NCBI GenBank assembly: GCA_029250925.1
Contig: JAQXEH010000049.1
Location: 46,184 to 110,183 of the forward strand
Source of the DNA: Hellea sp.
Lineage (GTDB): Bacteria > Pseudomonadota > Alphaproteobacteria > Caulobacterales > Maricaulaceae
DNA length: 64,000 nt
Direction of reading: 5' to 3'
A program made the translations under genes and the position numbers. Below, one piece after another: positions 1 to 9,002 of the stretch. The first letter of the stretch is position 1. Each line of letters opens with the position of its first letter. The notes beneath the pieces were generated by a model. The model made no database searches and had not been told where the DNA came from. It saw only the letters and a program-made list of their open reading frames with translations.

Positions 1-2199
1 ATCTCCGCCATTAACAATAAATGTTAATACACTTACGTTTTGAGAGTCGAACTGAGAAACCTGTATGTCTTTCCAGTCAGTTTTATAAAATGAACCATTA
101 AAACGCATTCTTCCGTCTAGAAGAGTTGCTTTCCAACCTAACTCCATACTTTCAAACGTGTCTGAGTTGAAAGCAAATGGAAGGCAAAATCCTGGGAAAC
201 CATTTCCGCGGGGGTTAATTGCAACGGATTCACCGCATTCAAGTCCTGCTGTATTGGTGTTATTTGCTCCAGGAACATATAAGCCCTCTCCTGCTTGACT
301 ACCGATAGCGGTAGCCGCTGCTCGGTTAACTCCAGGCGGACGATATCCATCAGACCAAGAAGCGAATACTAGTAAATCATCAGTAGGAGTCCAAGAACCT
401 GTGAATTTCAATAGAACATCATCGCGTTTCAGAGGAGTTAAGTCATTATAAACACCATCATATGATCGACCGCCTGTAACACTTGGTCTTATATCGTTTG
501 TTGGGTCATTATCATCCACGAACAAAGGACGGTTACCATATCTCCAAGCACCTATTCCGGTAAAATCGTATTCCAAATCATAGTAACGAGCACCTGCTTC
601 AAGGTTAAACTGGTCTGTAACATCCCAATTTACTGAACCATAGAGGGCCATTTGCTTTTCAGACCGGTCATTATCATTACGGAACTGAGTAGCGTCATTT
701 AATTCAAAAGTATTTAACGTCTCTTGAGGAAAATCTGAGCGTGTAGTCACATCAATTGCCGCAAAGCCTAGGTCTGCAGGCGCCTGGTAGTTAAAACGTC
801 CAATATGTTCGATTTTGAAATCTTCGTAGTAACCACCAACAGTGAAGTTAACAGGACCATCAAAATCTGATACTACGCGAAACTCTTGAGTAAATCGCGT
901 GTTCTTATTTGTGATATGTGCACTGTTAGATGGATCCCCACATTCAATAACTTCTGGGTCACCGCCAATTGTCGGGTCCAAACCATATACAGTTGAAGCA
1001 TTGCTTCCTACACCGTTATAATAAGAACCAACTAAATATTCACATGCATACCCTGGAATAAATCCACCAATATTTGTGTAACCAGTATAATCAATTTTGG
1101 CTTCAACATCACGGTCTAAATAAGCACCCGTGTATACTAAATCTAACTGACCCATGCGGCCATTAACAGTCCATGCCGTCTGATTGAAAGCATCATTATT
1201 GGAATCTTCCTGAAAACGAGATACGTTTAAATCGCCTTTGGTTGGATCAAAATCCCAAACACCAGTTGTATCCAAAGTCTGACGCGAATGCTGTAGTAAT
1301 ACATCCCAATCATCATTTATGTTATATTTTGCACCAATTCTCATACCCGTATAAGTCGCATCGTTGAAATCATCTTCAACAAGCGCAGCGTTATTAGCTG
1401 TTGCAAAGTTAACCGGCACAGTTACTCCGCCAGCCGGTACGACAGTTCCGTTAACAAAAGTAGTGCCTCCGGCGAATGTAACACTGCTTGCAGGAAAAGC
1501 TGGGTTTACGGCATTACTTGCTGTAAACGTTCCTGCGACGTTATCAATGTAGCCGCCTTTTTTATCAGTGTAGAATACACCACGTAAAGCTAGCTTATCT
1601 TCAATTACAGGCACATTAAGAACCGCTTCTAAAGCCGTGCTATCTTCGCCGCCTTTAGTAAATGCATAGCTAGCAGATGCGCTAGCGGAATATTCATTCA
1701 TAACTGGCTTATTTGTAATAAGGCGAACAGTACCAGCCATTGAGCTTGCACCGTATAGTGTTCCTTGAGGTCCAGGAAGTACTTCGATACGTTCCATATC
1801 AGCAATATAGACATCTAAATTACGACCGCCTTGAGTTACAGGCTGTTCATCAAGATATAGAGAAACGTTCGGGGCTGAACCCTGTGATTCAGCAACTGTT
1901 ATGTTAATCGCATCAATAGCTGCTCCGCGAATATATAATTCGTTTTGACCTGGTCCTCTACCACCTGCATTTACACTGGGAAGGTATTTCACATAATCTT
2001 CAAAGCTATCAATATTTTGCTCTTCTAATTGTTCCGCATTAAAAGCCTGAACTGCTATAGCAACGTCTTGCATACTTTGCGTTCTTTTGGTTGCTGTAAC
2101 AACAACTTCATCATCAAGCTGAGCAAAAGCTGGTGACGATAAACCGACAGCAGCAATTGCACCGATAGCAGTGCAGCTTAGTAGATTTAGTTTCTTCAT
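1..2199 (-). CDS. TonB-dependent outer-membrane receptor (C-terminus beyond the window)
   Basis: The minus-strand frame is open from an ATG at 2199 to base 1 (733 codons) without a stop, so the end of the barrel lies outside the window. AGGGG lies 6 bases before the ATG. Residues 1-26 form a signal peptide ending in PAFA, followed by a TonB-box-like segment DDEVVVTATKR. The plug domain follows, with YIRGAAID and the conserved VLPGPQGTLYGASS stretch. The rest has alternating aromatic barrel strands. Receptors of this type import large or scarce ligands using TonB-ExbBD energy; the ligand cannot be read from sequence. The BCCT carrier and carotenoid-oxygenase genes upstream on the same strand suggest a nutrient-uptake context. 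Confidence 0.93.
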   Translation of the reverse strand, partial: MKKLNLLSCTAIGAIAAVGLSSPAFAQLDDEVVVTATKRTQSMQDVAIAVQAFNAEQLEEQNIDSFEDYVKYLPSVNAGGRGPGQNELYIRGAAIDAINITVAESQGSAPNVSLYLDEQPVTQGGRNLDVYIADMERIEVLPGPQGTLYGASSMAGTVRLITNKPVMNEYSASASASYAFTKGGEDSTALEAVLNVPVIEDKLALRGVFYTDKKGGYIDNVAGTFTASNAVNPAFPASSVTFAGGTTFVNGTVVPAGGVTVPVNFATANNAALVEDDFNDATYTGMRIGAKYNINDDWDVLLQHSRQTLDTTGVWDFDPTKGDLNVSRFQEDSNNDAFNQTAWTVNGRMGQLDLVYTGAYLDRDVEAKIDYTGYTNIGGFIPGYACEYLVGSYYNGVGSNASTVYGLDPTIGGDPEVIECGDPSNSAHITNKNTRFTQEFRVVSDFDGPVNFTVGGYYEDFKIEHIGRFNYQAPADLGFAAIDVTTRSDFPQETLNTFELNDATQFRNDNDRSEKQMALYGSVNWDVTDQFNLEAGARYYDLEYDFTGIGAWRYGNRPLFVDDNDPTNDIRPSVTGGRSYDGVYNDLTPLKRDDVLLKFTGSWTPTDDLLVFASWSDGYRPPGVNRAAATAIGSQAGEGLYVPGANNTNTAGLECGESVAINPRGNGFPGFCLPFAFNSDTFESMELGWKATLLDGRMRFNGSFYKTDWKDIQVSQFDSQNVSVLTFIVNGGD

Positions 2200-2317
2200 A
2201 TTATTCCCCTTTAGTGAAATACAGTTTTATTCATGACCCTCATCATAAGAAAAGTTTCTACAACATCAATACTAATGTAGTATTTGTATCGCTAATGTTA
2301 TGGTCTTAATACGATTG

Positions 2318-2332
2318 TGTGACATTATCACA
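2318..2332. promoter_or_regulatory. CRP/FNR-like inverted repeat
   Basis: TGTGA-CATTA-TCACA lies about 120 bases upstream of the TonB receptor start, in the gap after the BCCT gene. The half-sites match the CRP half-site, but the spacer is 5 bases rather than the classical 6. It may bind a CRP/FNR-family regulator; this is inference from one site. Confidence 0.3.
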
Positions 2333-2358
2333 ACAAAATAACTCTATCAGTTAGGTGA

Positions 2359-3960
2359 TTAACCTATTTTTCTAAATAACAACGACCTTATTAGCGCAAC
2401 TGACATAAACGCCATTACAAGTGAAAAAGGTAGAGCACCAATTATCATAACAGACTTTAACGCCTCCATACCACCGCTAGCCAAAAGAGCGCCGGTTGTA
2501 GATGTCAAAATTAAACCCCAGATAACAATATGCTTGATATGTTTTTTTTCTGAGCTACCGGCTGATGATATAGTGTTTATGATAAGTATAGCTGAATCAG
2601 CGGAGGTGACTAAGTATGTTAGGAGTAGTACGACGATTAAAAGAGACATTAAAACAGAAAAACTGGGTGATAATATTAAATTTATTGTCTCATAAAGCTG
2701 TGCGGATATATCTGCATTAACTATCGCTCCTTTTGCGATGCCAACAAGCTCTAAATTTATAGCAGTGCCCCCAACAAGAGCAAACCAAGTAAGGGCCATT
2801 AATGTTGGGACCAACATTGCTCCAAATATATACTCCCTTACAGTCCTTCCTCTTGAGACTCTGGCCAAAAACAAACCAACAAACGGCGCAAACCCAATCC
2901 ACCATGCCCAATAAAACACAGACCAAGAAGACTGCCAAGAAGCTAATGCTTGTTCAGTTTCGTTACCATTTGCATTCCAAACGGATAGCGACATAGCAGG
3001 AAGAGCAAGTAAGTAATCCCATATAGTTATGAAAAAAGACTTGAATGCAAAAAGAGTAGCACCAAAAAAAACAAAGAAAGATAATAATAAAATTGAAAAA
3101 ATCATATTTATATTTGATAGCCACTTAATACCTCTTTTAACACCAGAGGCCGCAGACAGTGTTGACGCAAGCATAATTATTACAAGTGCAATTAATTGAG
3201 CATTCAAAGTTGGCTTTCCATCAGCGTCACTTATCCATTCAGCCCCAGAGATATTGAATATACCAGCTGCAAACTGAGAAACCCCAAAGCCAATAGTAAC
3301 ACCAACACCAGAAATTGTGGCTATAATAGCCACTATATCAACAATATGTCCAAAAGTTCCATTTAAGCGATTTCCAAAAATAGGAAACAATCCAGAACGT
3401 ATTGTTAATGGCAACCCCTTGTTGTAAGCAAAGTAGCCCAGCGATAAGCCCACAATACCGTAGCATGCCCAAGGCGTTAGCGCATAGTGAAACGCTGCCC
3501 ACTTATATGCATATCTAACATTTTCTGCTGATTGCCCCTCAACCAGACCCTTTATTACATCAGGATTATTTGCAAAATGAAAAATTGGTTCCGCAGTTGA
3601 GTAAGTCATCATACCTACCCCAATGCCCGCCCCAAACATCATAGAAAACCAAGAAAAGTTTGAAAACTCCGGCTTTTCTTCAATGTGACCTAACCTAACA
3701 GCACCCGATTTAGGTATTATTGCAAGGCTCAAACAGACTATTACAAAAAAGAAAGTAATATACATATACCAAGCACTAAAGTAGTGCACGGTATCAGTTT
3801 GAATTACAGATAAAATTTCGTTAGCATTTTGTGGCTTCAAAACGACCCAAATTGTAAATATGATTAAAGCGATCATTGCACCAAATGTAACCACTTTGTT
3901 AAAACCAGAATAGTATCCAGAATTAGCTACTTTAATTTCCAATTGTTTTGGTTTCAGCAT
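2359..3960 (-). CDS. BCCT-family transporter, variant aromatic box
   Basis: The 533-residue protein has about 12 hydrophobic segments and the hallmarks of betaine/choline/carnitine carriers. These are the glycine-rich GAGIGVGMMTYSTAEP helix (about residues 110-126) and the later FYWAWWIGFAPFVG helix followed by FLARVSRGRT. Such carriers import quaternary ammonium compounds or dimethylsulfoniopropionate, usually driven by sodium. In the second motif the third aromatic position is Phe; the other BCCT gene in this window has Trp there, as BetP does. That suggests a different substrate or affinity. The ATG at 3960 is kept because the N-terminal cytoplasmic stretch has normal length. Confidence 0.93.
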   Translation of the reverse strand: MLKPKQLEIKVANSGYYSGFNKVVTFGAMIALIIFTIWVVLKPQNANEILSVIQTDTVHYFSAWYMYITFFFVIVCLSLAIIPKSGAVRLGHIEEKPEFSNFSWFSMMFGAGIGVGMMTYSTAEPIFHFANNPDVIKGLVEGQSAENVRYAYKWAAFHYALTPWACYGIVGLSLGYFAYNKGLPLTIRSGLFPIFGNRLNGTFGHIVDIVAIIATISGVGVTIGFGVSQFAAGIFNISGAEWISDADGKPTLNAQLIALVIIMLASTLSAASGVKRGIKWLSNINMIFSILLLSFFVFFGATLFAFKSFFITIWDYLLALPAMSLSVWNANGNETEQALASWQSSWSVFYWAWWIGFAPFVGLFLARVSRGRTVREYIFGAMLVPTLMALTWFALVGGTAINLELVGIAKGAIVNADISAQLYETINLILSPSFSVLMSLLIVVLLLTYLVTSADSAILIINTISSAGSSEKKHIKHIVIWGLILTSTTGALLASGGMEALKSVMIIGALPFSLVMAFMSVALIRSLLFRKIG

Positions 3961-3996
3961 ATATTCATATCCATTTACAAGAAATTGGTAAGTAGC

Positions 3997-5448
3997 TTAC
4001 TTAGCCATATTAATTTGAGCAGGCTTCATCCAGCATGCGTGAAAACCAACAGGTATTGCGTGTGGCAAACTAATTCTCGCCACTGGCCCTCTAGATATGT
4101 TTTGGGCGTCAAAAATTTGAAGCTCTTGTTTTTGTAATTTATTATTCCACATAAAACAAATAACATAACCATGGTCTTCCGATGCTTGGTTATCCGCTGG
4201 TGCAAACCAAGGTTCACTGTACCAGCAATGCGCAGGACCATCACTCCAGCTGCCTAAGCTTTCACCAGAATCAGTGTCAAACTTTCTTAAACCTGTCCAG
4301 TGTAAAGTCTTCGGGTTATGATCGACTAGATAGGCATATTGACTATGCATTCCTGTTAGCTGAGTGTCGTAACTTGGAAACTCACAATTGTAATCAGTAT
4401 TTAAACACTCTTCTTGGCATTCACCCGATTTTAAGTTCATCCTGTATCTCCAAAGACGTGCTTCCATACCTAGGTTAGCAATCATCTTTGCGGTTTTTAT
4501 CTCATTAATTTCCCCGTTAGTGTCTTTCGTTGGCATGAAACGACAAGCCGTCATTACAATCTCATCTCCTTCCTCCCAACAATTAATAACGTGATAAAGA
4601 AAACAAGGAGTGAATTCGAACCACTTGATTTCTTCAGATTTTCCATATCTAGGAATAACACCAAATCGGGAGTTCATGGATGAATTAAATCTAATCTTAT
4701 GCCTGCCCGCCGCTAAAGCGTCTTCATCGTGGTATACAGGCAAATCATGCAATATAGAATAATTTTGCGTTATTCCCATATCGTGCGGCAATCTATTTCC
4801 AGGCAGTACAATGGGGACATGATGAATGAGTTTCCCTCCTTTGTCGATTACACCATAAGCCATAAAAGGGGCATAATCGAAATAATCAAAAAACATCATT
4901 TCACCAGTAACCTCGTCAACTTTCGGGTGGGCCGACATACCTTGCCCAGGAGAACGTGAATAATCTTTTGATCCAATTGTATCCAAAGTTACCGGGTCTA
5001 AAAAATAAGATTTTCCTGCGAGGTACCACGTTGCAACAGCATTTCCAGCATGCCCAATAACATCTGTATTAGCTGCATCTGCCATAGGCCTATCTTTTCT
5101 ACCTTTAAGTGAATTCATAATTCCCCAGTGCGACTCTTGACCTTGGCGATCATTCTCCAGCCACCCTTCAGTCCGGATCCATTTATTGCGGTAAGTTAGT
5201 TTCCCATTTTCGAAGTGAGCAGAATGTATCATTCCATCGCCATCAAAAGGATGATAGGAACCTTTTGGTTTAAAACGCGGATTCGGTCCATTTCGTAAGT
5301 AGACGCCATTAAGATCTTTGGGAATTTTTCCTTCTACTGGAAGGTCAGTTAAGCACTCTTCACTCAAAACCGGAGCAAATACACCAGTAAGCATTGGTCC
5401 ATGTGAATTCCCGAATGGAGCTTTATCATGATTAAAAGGTGAGTTCAT
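3997..5448 (-). CDS. Carotenoid cleavage / lignostilbene dioxygenase family
   Basis: The 483-residue protein of the RPE65/CCD family is an iron(II) dioxygenase with a seven-bladed propeller. It cleaves a double bond in carotenoids, apocarotenoids or stilbenes. The four iron-binding histidines are visible at about H174 (SAHPKVD), H222 (PHDMG), H286 (YHVIN) and H470 (VGFHACW). The N-terminal YLRNGPNPRF motif is also typical. Start: the longest frame begins at 5463, but the ATG at 5448 follows AGGG at a good distance, so it is preferred. There is no signal peptide. The substrate is unknown; nearby TonB receptors, CoA ligases and thiolases suggest use on imported isoprenoid or phenylpropanoid compounds. 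Confidence 0.9.
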   Translation of the reverse strand: MNSPFNHDKAPFGNSHGPMLTGVFAPVLSEECLTDLPVEGKIPKDLNGVYLRNGPNPRFKPKGSYHPFDGDGMIHSAHFENGKLTYRNKWIRTEGWLENDRQGQESHWGIMNSLKGRKDRPMADAANTDVIGHAGNAVATWYLAGKSYFLDPVTLDTIGSKDYSRSPGQGMSAHPKVDEVTGEMMFFDYFDYAPFMAYGVIDKGGKLIHHVPIVLPGNRLPHDMGITQNYSILHDLPVYHDEDALAAGRHKIRFNSSMNSRFGVIPRYGKSEEIKWFEFTPCFLYHVINCWEEGDEIVMTACRFMPTKDTNGEINEIKTAKMIANLGMEARLWRYRMNLKSGECQEECLNTDYNCEFPSYDTQLTGMHSQYAYLVDHNPKTLHWTGLRKFDTDSGESLGSWSDGPAHCWYSEPWFAPADNQASEDHGYVICFMWNNKLQKQELQIFDAQNISRGPVARISLPHAIPVGFHACWMKPAQINMAK

Positions 5449-5521
5449 AGTGTTCCCTAACATAATTAGCTGATTTAAACTAATAGTCTCAGACTAGTTT
5501 TTTAAAGTAATCAAGTAAAAT

Positions 5522-6439
5522 TTATTTGCAAGCTACTTCATATTCCAATTTTAAATTGTCTATAATAGCGGATACACTTTCAATTGATTTCACTGAACCC
5601 ACACCGTGCCCTGCAGACCAAATATCACGCCAAGCTTTTATTTTTTTATCAGAACCACTGAGATCCATACCGGAGCCTGAACCTATATTATTAAGATCAA
5701 AACCCATTTTTAATAATGACTGTTTTAAATATAGAGCATTTGCTCCAGTTAATTTATCAGATAAAATGAGATCATTAAAGGTAGCCTGAGTAATCATTTT
5801 CTTATATTCAGTAGTCGCTATACTTTCATCTGATGCAATAAAACTAGTCCCCATATAACAACAATTAGCTCCGGCTATTTGCGCAGCTCTGATGGATGCC
5901 CCAGAGCTTATACCTCCAGCTAATATTACAAAACCATTATAAAAACTGCGAACTTCACTTACAAATGAATACCCATTCATATGCCCTGTATGCCCACCTG
6001 CCCCGAAACTGACTAAAGCAAGACCGTCTACGCCTGCAGATATAGCTTTTTTTGCAAGTTCAATCGAATTAACATCAGCAATTACAAACCCTCCATAACT
6101 ATGAACAATATCTATAACTGGAATAGGAGACCCTAATGCAGTTATCACAATCTTAGGTTTGTATTTTTTCAAAAGAATTAACTCCTCCTCCAATCTATCA
6201 TATGTTTTATGTGTAGTGAGGTTTACTGCATATGGAACGTTGTTGCCGGAAAGGTTTTTATTTATGTCAAATAACCACTTATCAAGAGTGGTCAATTTTC
6301 GAGCATTTGGAAAAGGAAAGGAACCTACAACACCGGACCTACAGCACGCAGTAACCAATTCAGGACCTGAAACCAAAAACATCGGTGCAACTATGACCGG
6401 TAAGGATAATTCATTCAAAAAATGTAAACTTTTAATCAT
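5522..6439 (-). CDS. Nitronate monooxygenase-like FMN flavoprotein
   Basis: The 305-residue TIM-barrel protein belongs to the nitronate monooxygenase / 2-nitropropane dioxygenase / FabK-like family. FMN phosphate-binding segments are visible: SFGAGGHTG (around residue 147) and VILAGGISSGASIRAAQ, followed by GANCCYMGTSF. Family members oxidise alkyl nitronates, but many in catabolic clusters have unknown substrates. It is divergent from the thiolase genes across 82 bases and lies upstream of the dioxygenase gene on the same strand. The exact reaction is not predictable from sequence. Confidence 0.82.
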   Translation of the reverse strand: MIKSLHFLNELSLPVIVAPMFLVSGPELVTACCRSGVVGSFPFPNARKLTTLDKWLFDINKNLSGNNVPYAVNLTTHKTYDRLEEELILLKKYKPKIVITALGSPIPVIDIVHSYGGFVIADVNSIELAKKAISAGVDGLALVSFGAGGHTGHMNGYSFVSEVRSFYNGFVILAGGISSGASIRAAQIAGANCCYMGTSFIASDESIATTEYKKMITQATFNDLILSDKLTGANALYLKQSLLKMGFDLNNIGSGSGMDLSGSDKKIKAWRDIWSAGHGVGSVKSIESVSAIIDNLKLEYEVACK

Positions 6440-6521
6440 TATATTCAGTACCCCAATATTTTTACTGTACTATAGCTTGAAGTGATGCTTTTCAATGGAT
6501 AGAATAAATCAGGGGATTTGT

Positions 6522-7754
6522 ATGAACAAAAAAATATATATATTAGGTGGTTCGCAAACAGACTTTGCAGTCAACTGGAGCCGTTCAGAAAAAACTTTAT
6601 ATGACCTATTTTCGAAGGTGGTTCTGGACGGGCTTGAAAGTGCTAAGATGGAGGCGAAAGATATCGATGTTGGTCACGTTGGAAATTTCGTTGCAGAGCT
6701 ATTCACCGGTCAGGGCATGTTAGGCGGATATTTTGGTCATGTTCATAAAGATTTTTCAGGAATGCCTTCCTCTCGCCATGAAGGAGCTTGCGCTTCAGGA
6801 TCCTTAGCAATTTTGGCTGCTATGTCAGACCTTGAAAGTGGAAGATATGAAACGGCTTGTGTGGTTGGAATTGAATTAATGAAAAACGTCCCCGGAACCA
6901 CAGCTGCTAAAAACCTAGGTGCTGCCGCATGGGTTGGCCGTGAAGCAGTCGGTGCTAAATATTTATGGCCAGCGATGTTTTCAGATCTATGTGATGTTTA
7001 TAATAATAGGTATGGCTTAAATTACGAACACCTTAACAAAATATCTAAAATAAATTTTTCTAATGCAAAAAATAATCCAAATGCTCAAACAAGAAATTGG
7101 TCATTTTCAGATAAAAGTTTTTCAACAAATGATGAATTCAATCCTGTCATTGAGGGATGGATGCGAAAACAAGATTGCGGACAGGTAACAGATGGAGGAG
7201 CAGTTATTATATTAGCCACGGAAACATATGCGCATGATTACGCTTTAAAAAATGATATTAATATTGATAGCCTTCCCTATATCAAAGGCTGGGGCCACAC
7301 CACAGCGCCATTATTGATGAGTACAAAACTTACAGAAAATTCAGGGTCTGACTACGTATTTCCATGGACACGTAAAGCAATAACAGATGCTTACAAGCGA
7401 GCAGGAATAAGGGGGCCAAAAGATCTGGACGCCATAGAAACGCATGATTGTTTTTCTATAACTGAATATATGGCAATCGAACATTTTGGCATAACCAAAC
7501 CGGGAGAGGCCTGGAAAGCGATTGAGGAGGGAATTATTGAAAAAAGTGGAGCATTGCCGATCAATCCTTCTGGCGGCCTAATTGGTCTGGGTCACCCTGT
7601 TGGAGCAACCGGAATACGAATGGTTTTAGATGGAGCAAAGCAAACAACTGACAATGCCGAAGACATGCAAATCAATGGAGCCAAAACTATAGCTACCTAT
7701 AATGTTGGAGGCTCTGGAACTACGAATGTATCTTTTATAGTAAGTACTAAATAA
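6522..7754 (+). CDS. Thiolase, SCP-x type (acetyl-CoA acyltransferase)
   Basis: The 410-residue protein has the nucleophilic Cys in HEGACASGS, an ETHDCF segment and GLGHPVGATG with the catalytic His. The last loop is NVGGSG, with Asn in place of the second Cys, as is normal for the SCP-x branch. The reaction would be CoA-dependent cleavage of a 3-oxoacyl-CoA or the reverse condensation, often on branched or sterol-like chains. The start at 6522 is favoured over 6495 because AGGGG sits 6 bases upstream and the protein then begins with MNKKIYILGG. Its stop overlaps the start of the next thiolase (TAATG), indicating translational coupling. Confidence 0.88.
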   Translation: MNKKIYILGGSQTDFAVNWSRSEKTLYDLFSKVVLDGLESAKMEAKDIDVGHVGNFVAELFTGQGMLGGYFGHVHKDFSGMPSSRHEGACASGSLAILAAMSDLESGRYETACVVGIELMKNVPGTTAAKNLGAAAWVGREAVGAKYLWPAMFSDLCDVYNNRYGLNYEHLNKISKINFSNAKNNPNAQTRNWSFSDKSFSTNDEFNPVIEGWMRKQDCGQVTDGGAVIILATETYAHDYALKNDINIDSLPYIKGWGHTTAPLLMSTKLTENSGSDYVFPWTRKAITDAYKRAGIRGPKDLDAIETHDCFSITEYMAIEHFGITKPGEAWKAIEEGIIEKSGALPINPSGGLIGLGHPVGATGIRMVLDGAKQTTDNAEDMQINGAKTIATYNVGGSGTTNVSFIVSTK

Positions 7755-8989
7755 TGTTATCAAAAAATATTTATATTTATGATGCAGTGCGAACACCAAG
7801 AGCAAAAGGCAAGTCAGCAAGTTTAAAGAAACCAGGGGGGGCACTCTCAAAAGTATTACCGCATGATTTAATAAAGTATCTTGTAGAGGCGATAGAACAA
7901 CGTAACCCTAATTCTGCAACAAATATAAATAGGTTGGCTCTTGGATGCGTAGGCCAAATAGGGCCCCAAGGCGGACACATTGCGCTTGTAAGTCGCTTGG
8001 CATCATCATTGTTAAAAAATGACATAACAGTGCGTACTCTTAATAACTACTGCGTATCAGGATTGAGTGCAGTATTTGAAGCTGCTCTATGGGCCCAAAA
8101 TAGTTTTCAAGGTTTAAGTTTAGCAGGTGGAGTAGAAAGTTTATCTCAAGTTGGCTTTCTAGAAGATAAGGCTTCGTATTATAACGATCCCGATTTAATT
8201 AAAAAATTAAACTGGGCACCCCCAGTAATGGGAGCAGAACTTATTGCTACAATTGATGGGTTAAAGAAATCTGATTTAGATGATATAACTTTACTATCAC
8301 ATCAAAGAGCAGAAAATGCCTGGAATAAAGGTTTTTACGATAAAAGTGTCATCTCAATTCCTTACAATAACGGTGAGGAAATTCTGAAAAAAGATGCTCT
8401 CATAAAGCCTAACCTTACGATTGAGAAATTAACACAGCTTAAACCATTTTTTGGAGCACAAGGTACACTTGGTTATGATGCTATGATGCTGAATCATTAC
8501 CCTTACTTAAAAGAAATAAAACATTTACACTCAATAGCAAATTGCCCAGGAATGGCAGACGGAGCATCCCTAATATTATTGGGAACAAAAGAGGCAGGTG
8601 ATAAAATAGGGTTAAAACCTCGGGCCAGAATAGTTGACTTTACTGAAACTGCTGATAGCCCAGTTATACAGTTGAGCGCTGGCTTTAAAGCCATGGAAAA
8701 ACTTTTACACAATCAAAAAATGAATGTAAATGATATTGATAGATATGAATTTATGGAAGCCTTTGCCGCTCTCCCAGTGAAATTTTTAAATACCTATAAT
8801 GTCGATATTAATAAAGTTAACGTTAATGGGGGGCATCTAGCTATGGGTCACCCCATGGGTGCAACTGGTGCCATACTAATTACTACGTTACTAAATGAAT
8901 TAGAATATTCTAATGCTCAAAAAGGAATGGTTGTAGCACAAGCTGGCGGAGGCATTGGTGCGGCAATGATAATTGAGCGCGTTAATTAA
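7754..8989 (+). CDS. Thiolase with atypical active site
   Basis: The 411-residue thiolase keeps the nucleophile Cys100 (NNYCVSGLSA) and His367 (GHPMGATG). The acid/base Cys of the usual C-x-G-x-G loop is Gln396 (AQAGGGIG). The Asn of the usual NEAFA motif is Met335 (FMEAFA). In known thiolases these two residues help form the oxyanion hole and move protons. Either the enzyme has altered chemistry, such as one-way condensation or a special substrate, or its activity is reduced. It is coupled to the upstream SCP-x thiolase and followed by the esterase gene, so the three are probably co-transcribed. Confidence 0.85.
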   Translation: MLSKNIYIYDAVRTPRAKGKSASLKKPGGALSKVLPHDLIKYLVEAIEQRNPNSATNINRLALGCVGQIGPQGGHIALVSRLASSLLKNDITVRTLNNYCVSGLSAVFEAALWAQNSFQGLSLAGGVESLSQVGFLEDKASYYNDPDLIKKLNWAPPVMGAELIATIDGLKKSDLDDITLLSHQRAENAWNKGFYDKSVISIPYNNGEEILKKDALIKPNLTIEKLTQLKPFFGAQGTLGYDAMMLNHYPYLKEIKHLHSIANCPGMADGASLILLGTKEAGDKIGLKPRARIVDFTETADSPVIQLSAGFKAMEKLLHNQKMNVNDIDRYEFMEAFAALPVKFLNTYNVDINKVNVNGGHLAMGHPMGATGAILITTLLNELEYSNAQKGMVVAQAGGGIGAAMIIERVN

Positions 8990-9002
8990 AGGAAGATTTC
9001 AT

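Noticed and set aside
138..350. Short minus-strand reading frame inside the first TonB receptor
   Set aside because: It lies in a different frame of the continuous receptor reading frame and shows no family pattern.
5477..5500. Imperfect hairpin AAACTA...TAGTTT between the nitronate-monooxygenase-like and dioxygenase genes
   Set aside because: Weak AT-rich stem with a bulge and no clear T-run; not convincing as a terminator.
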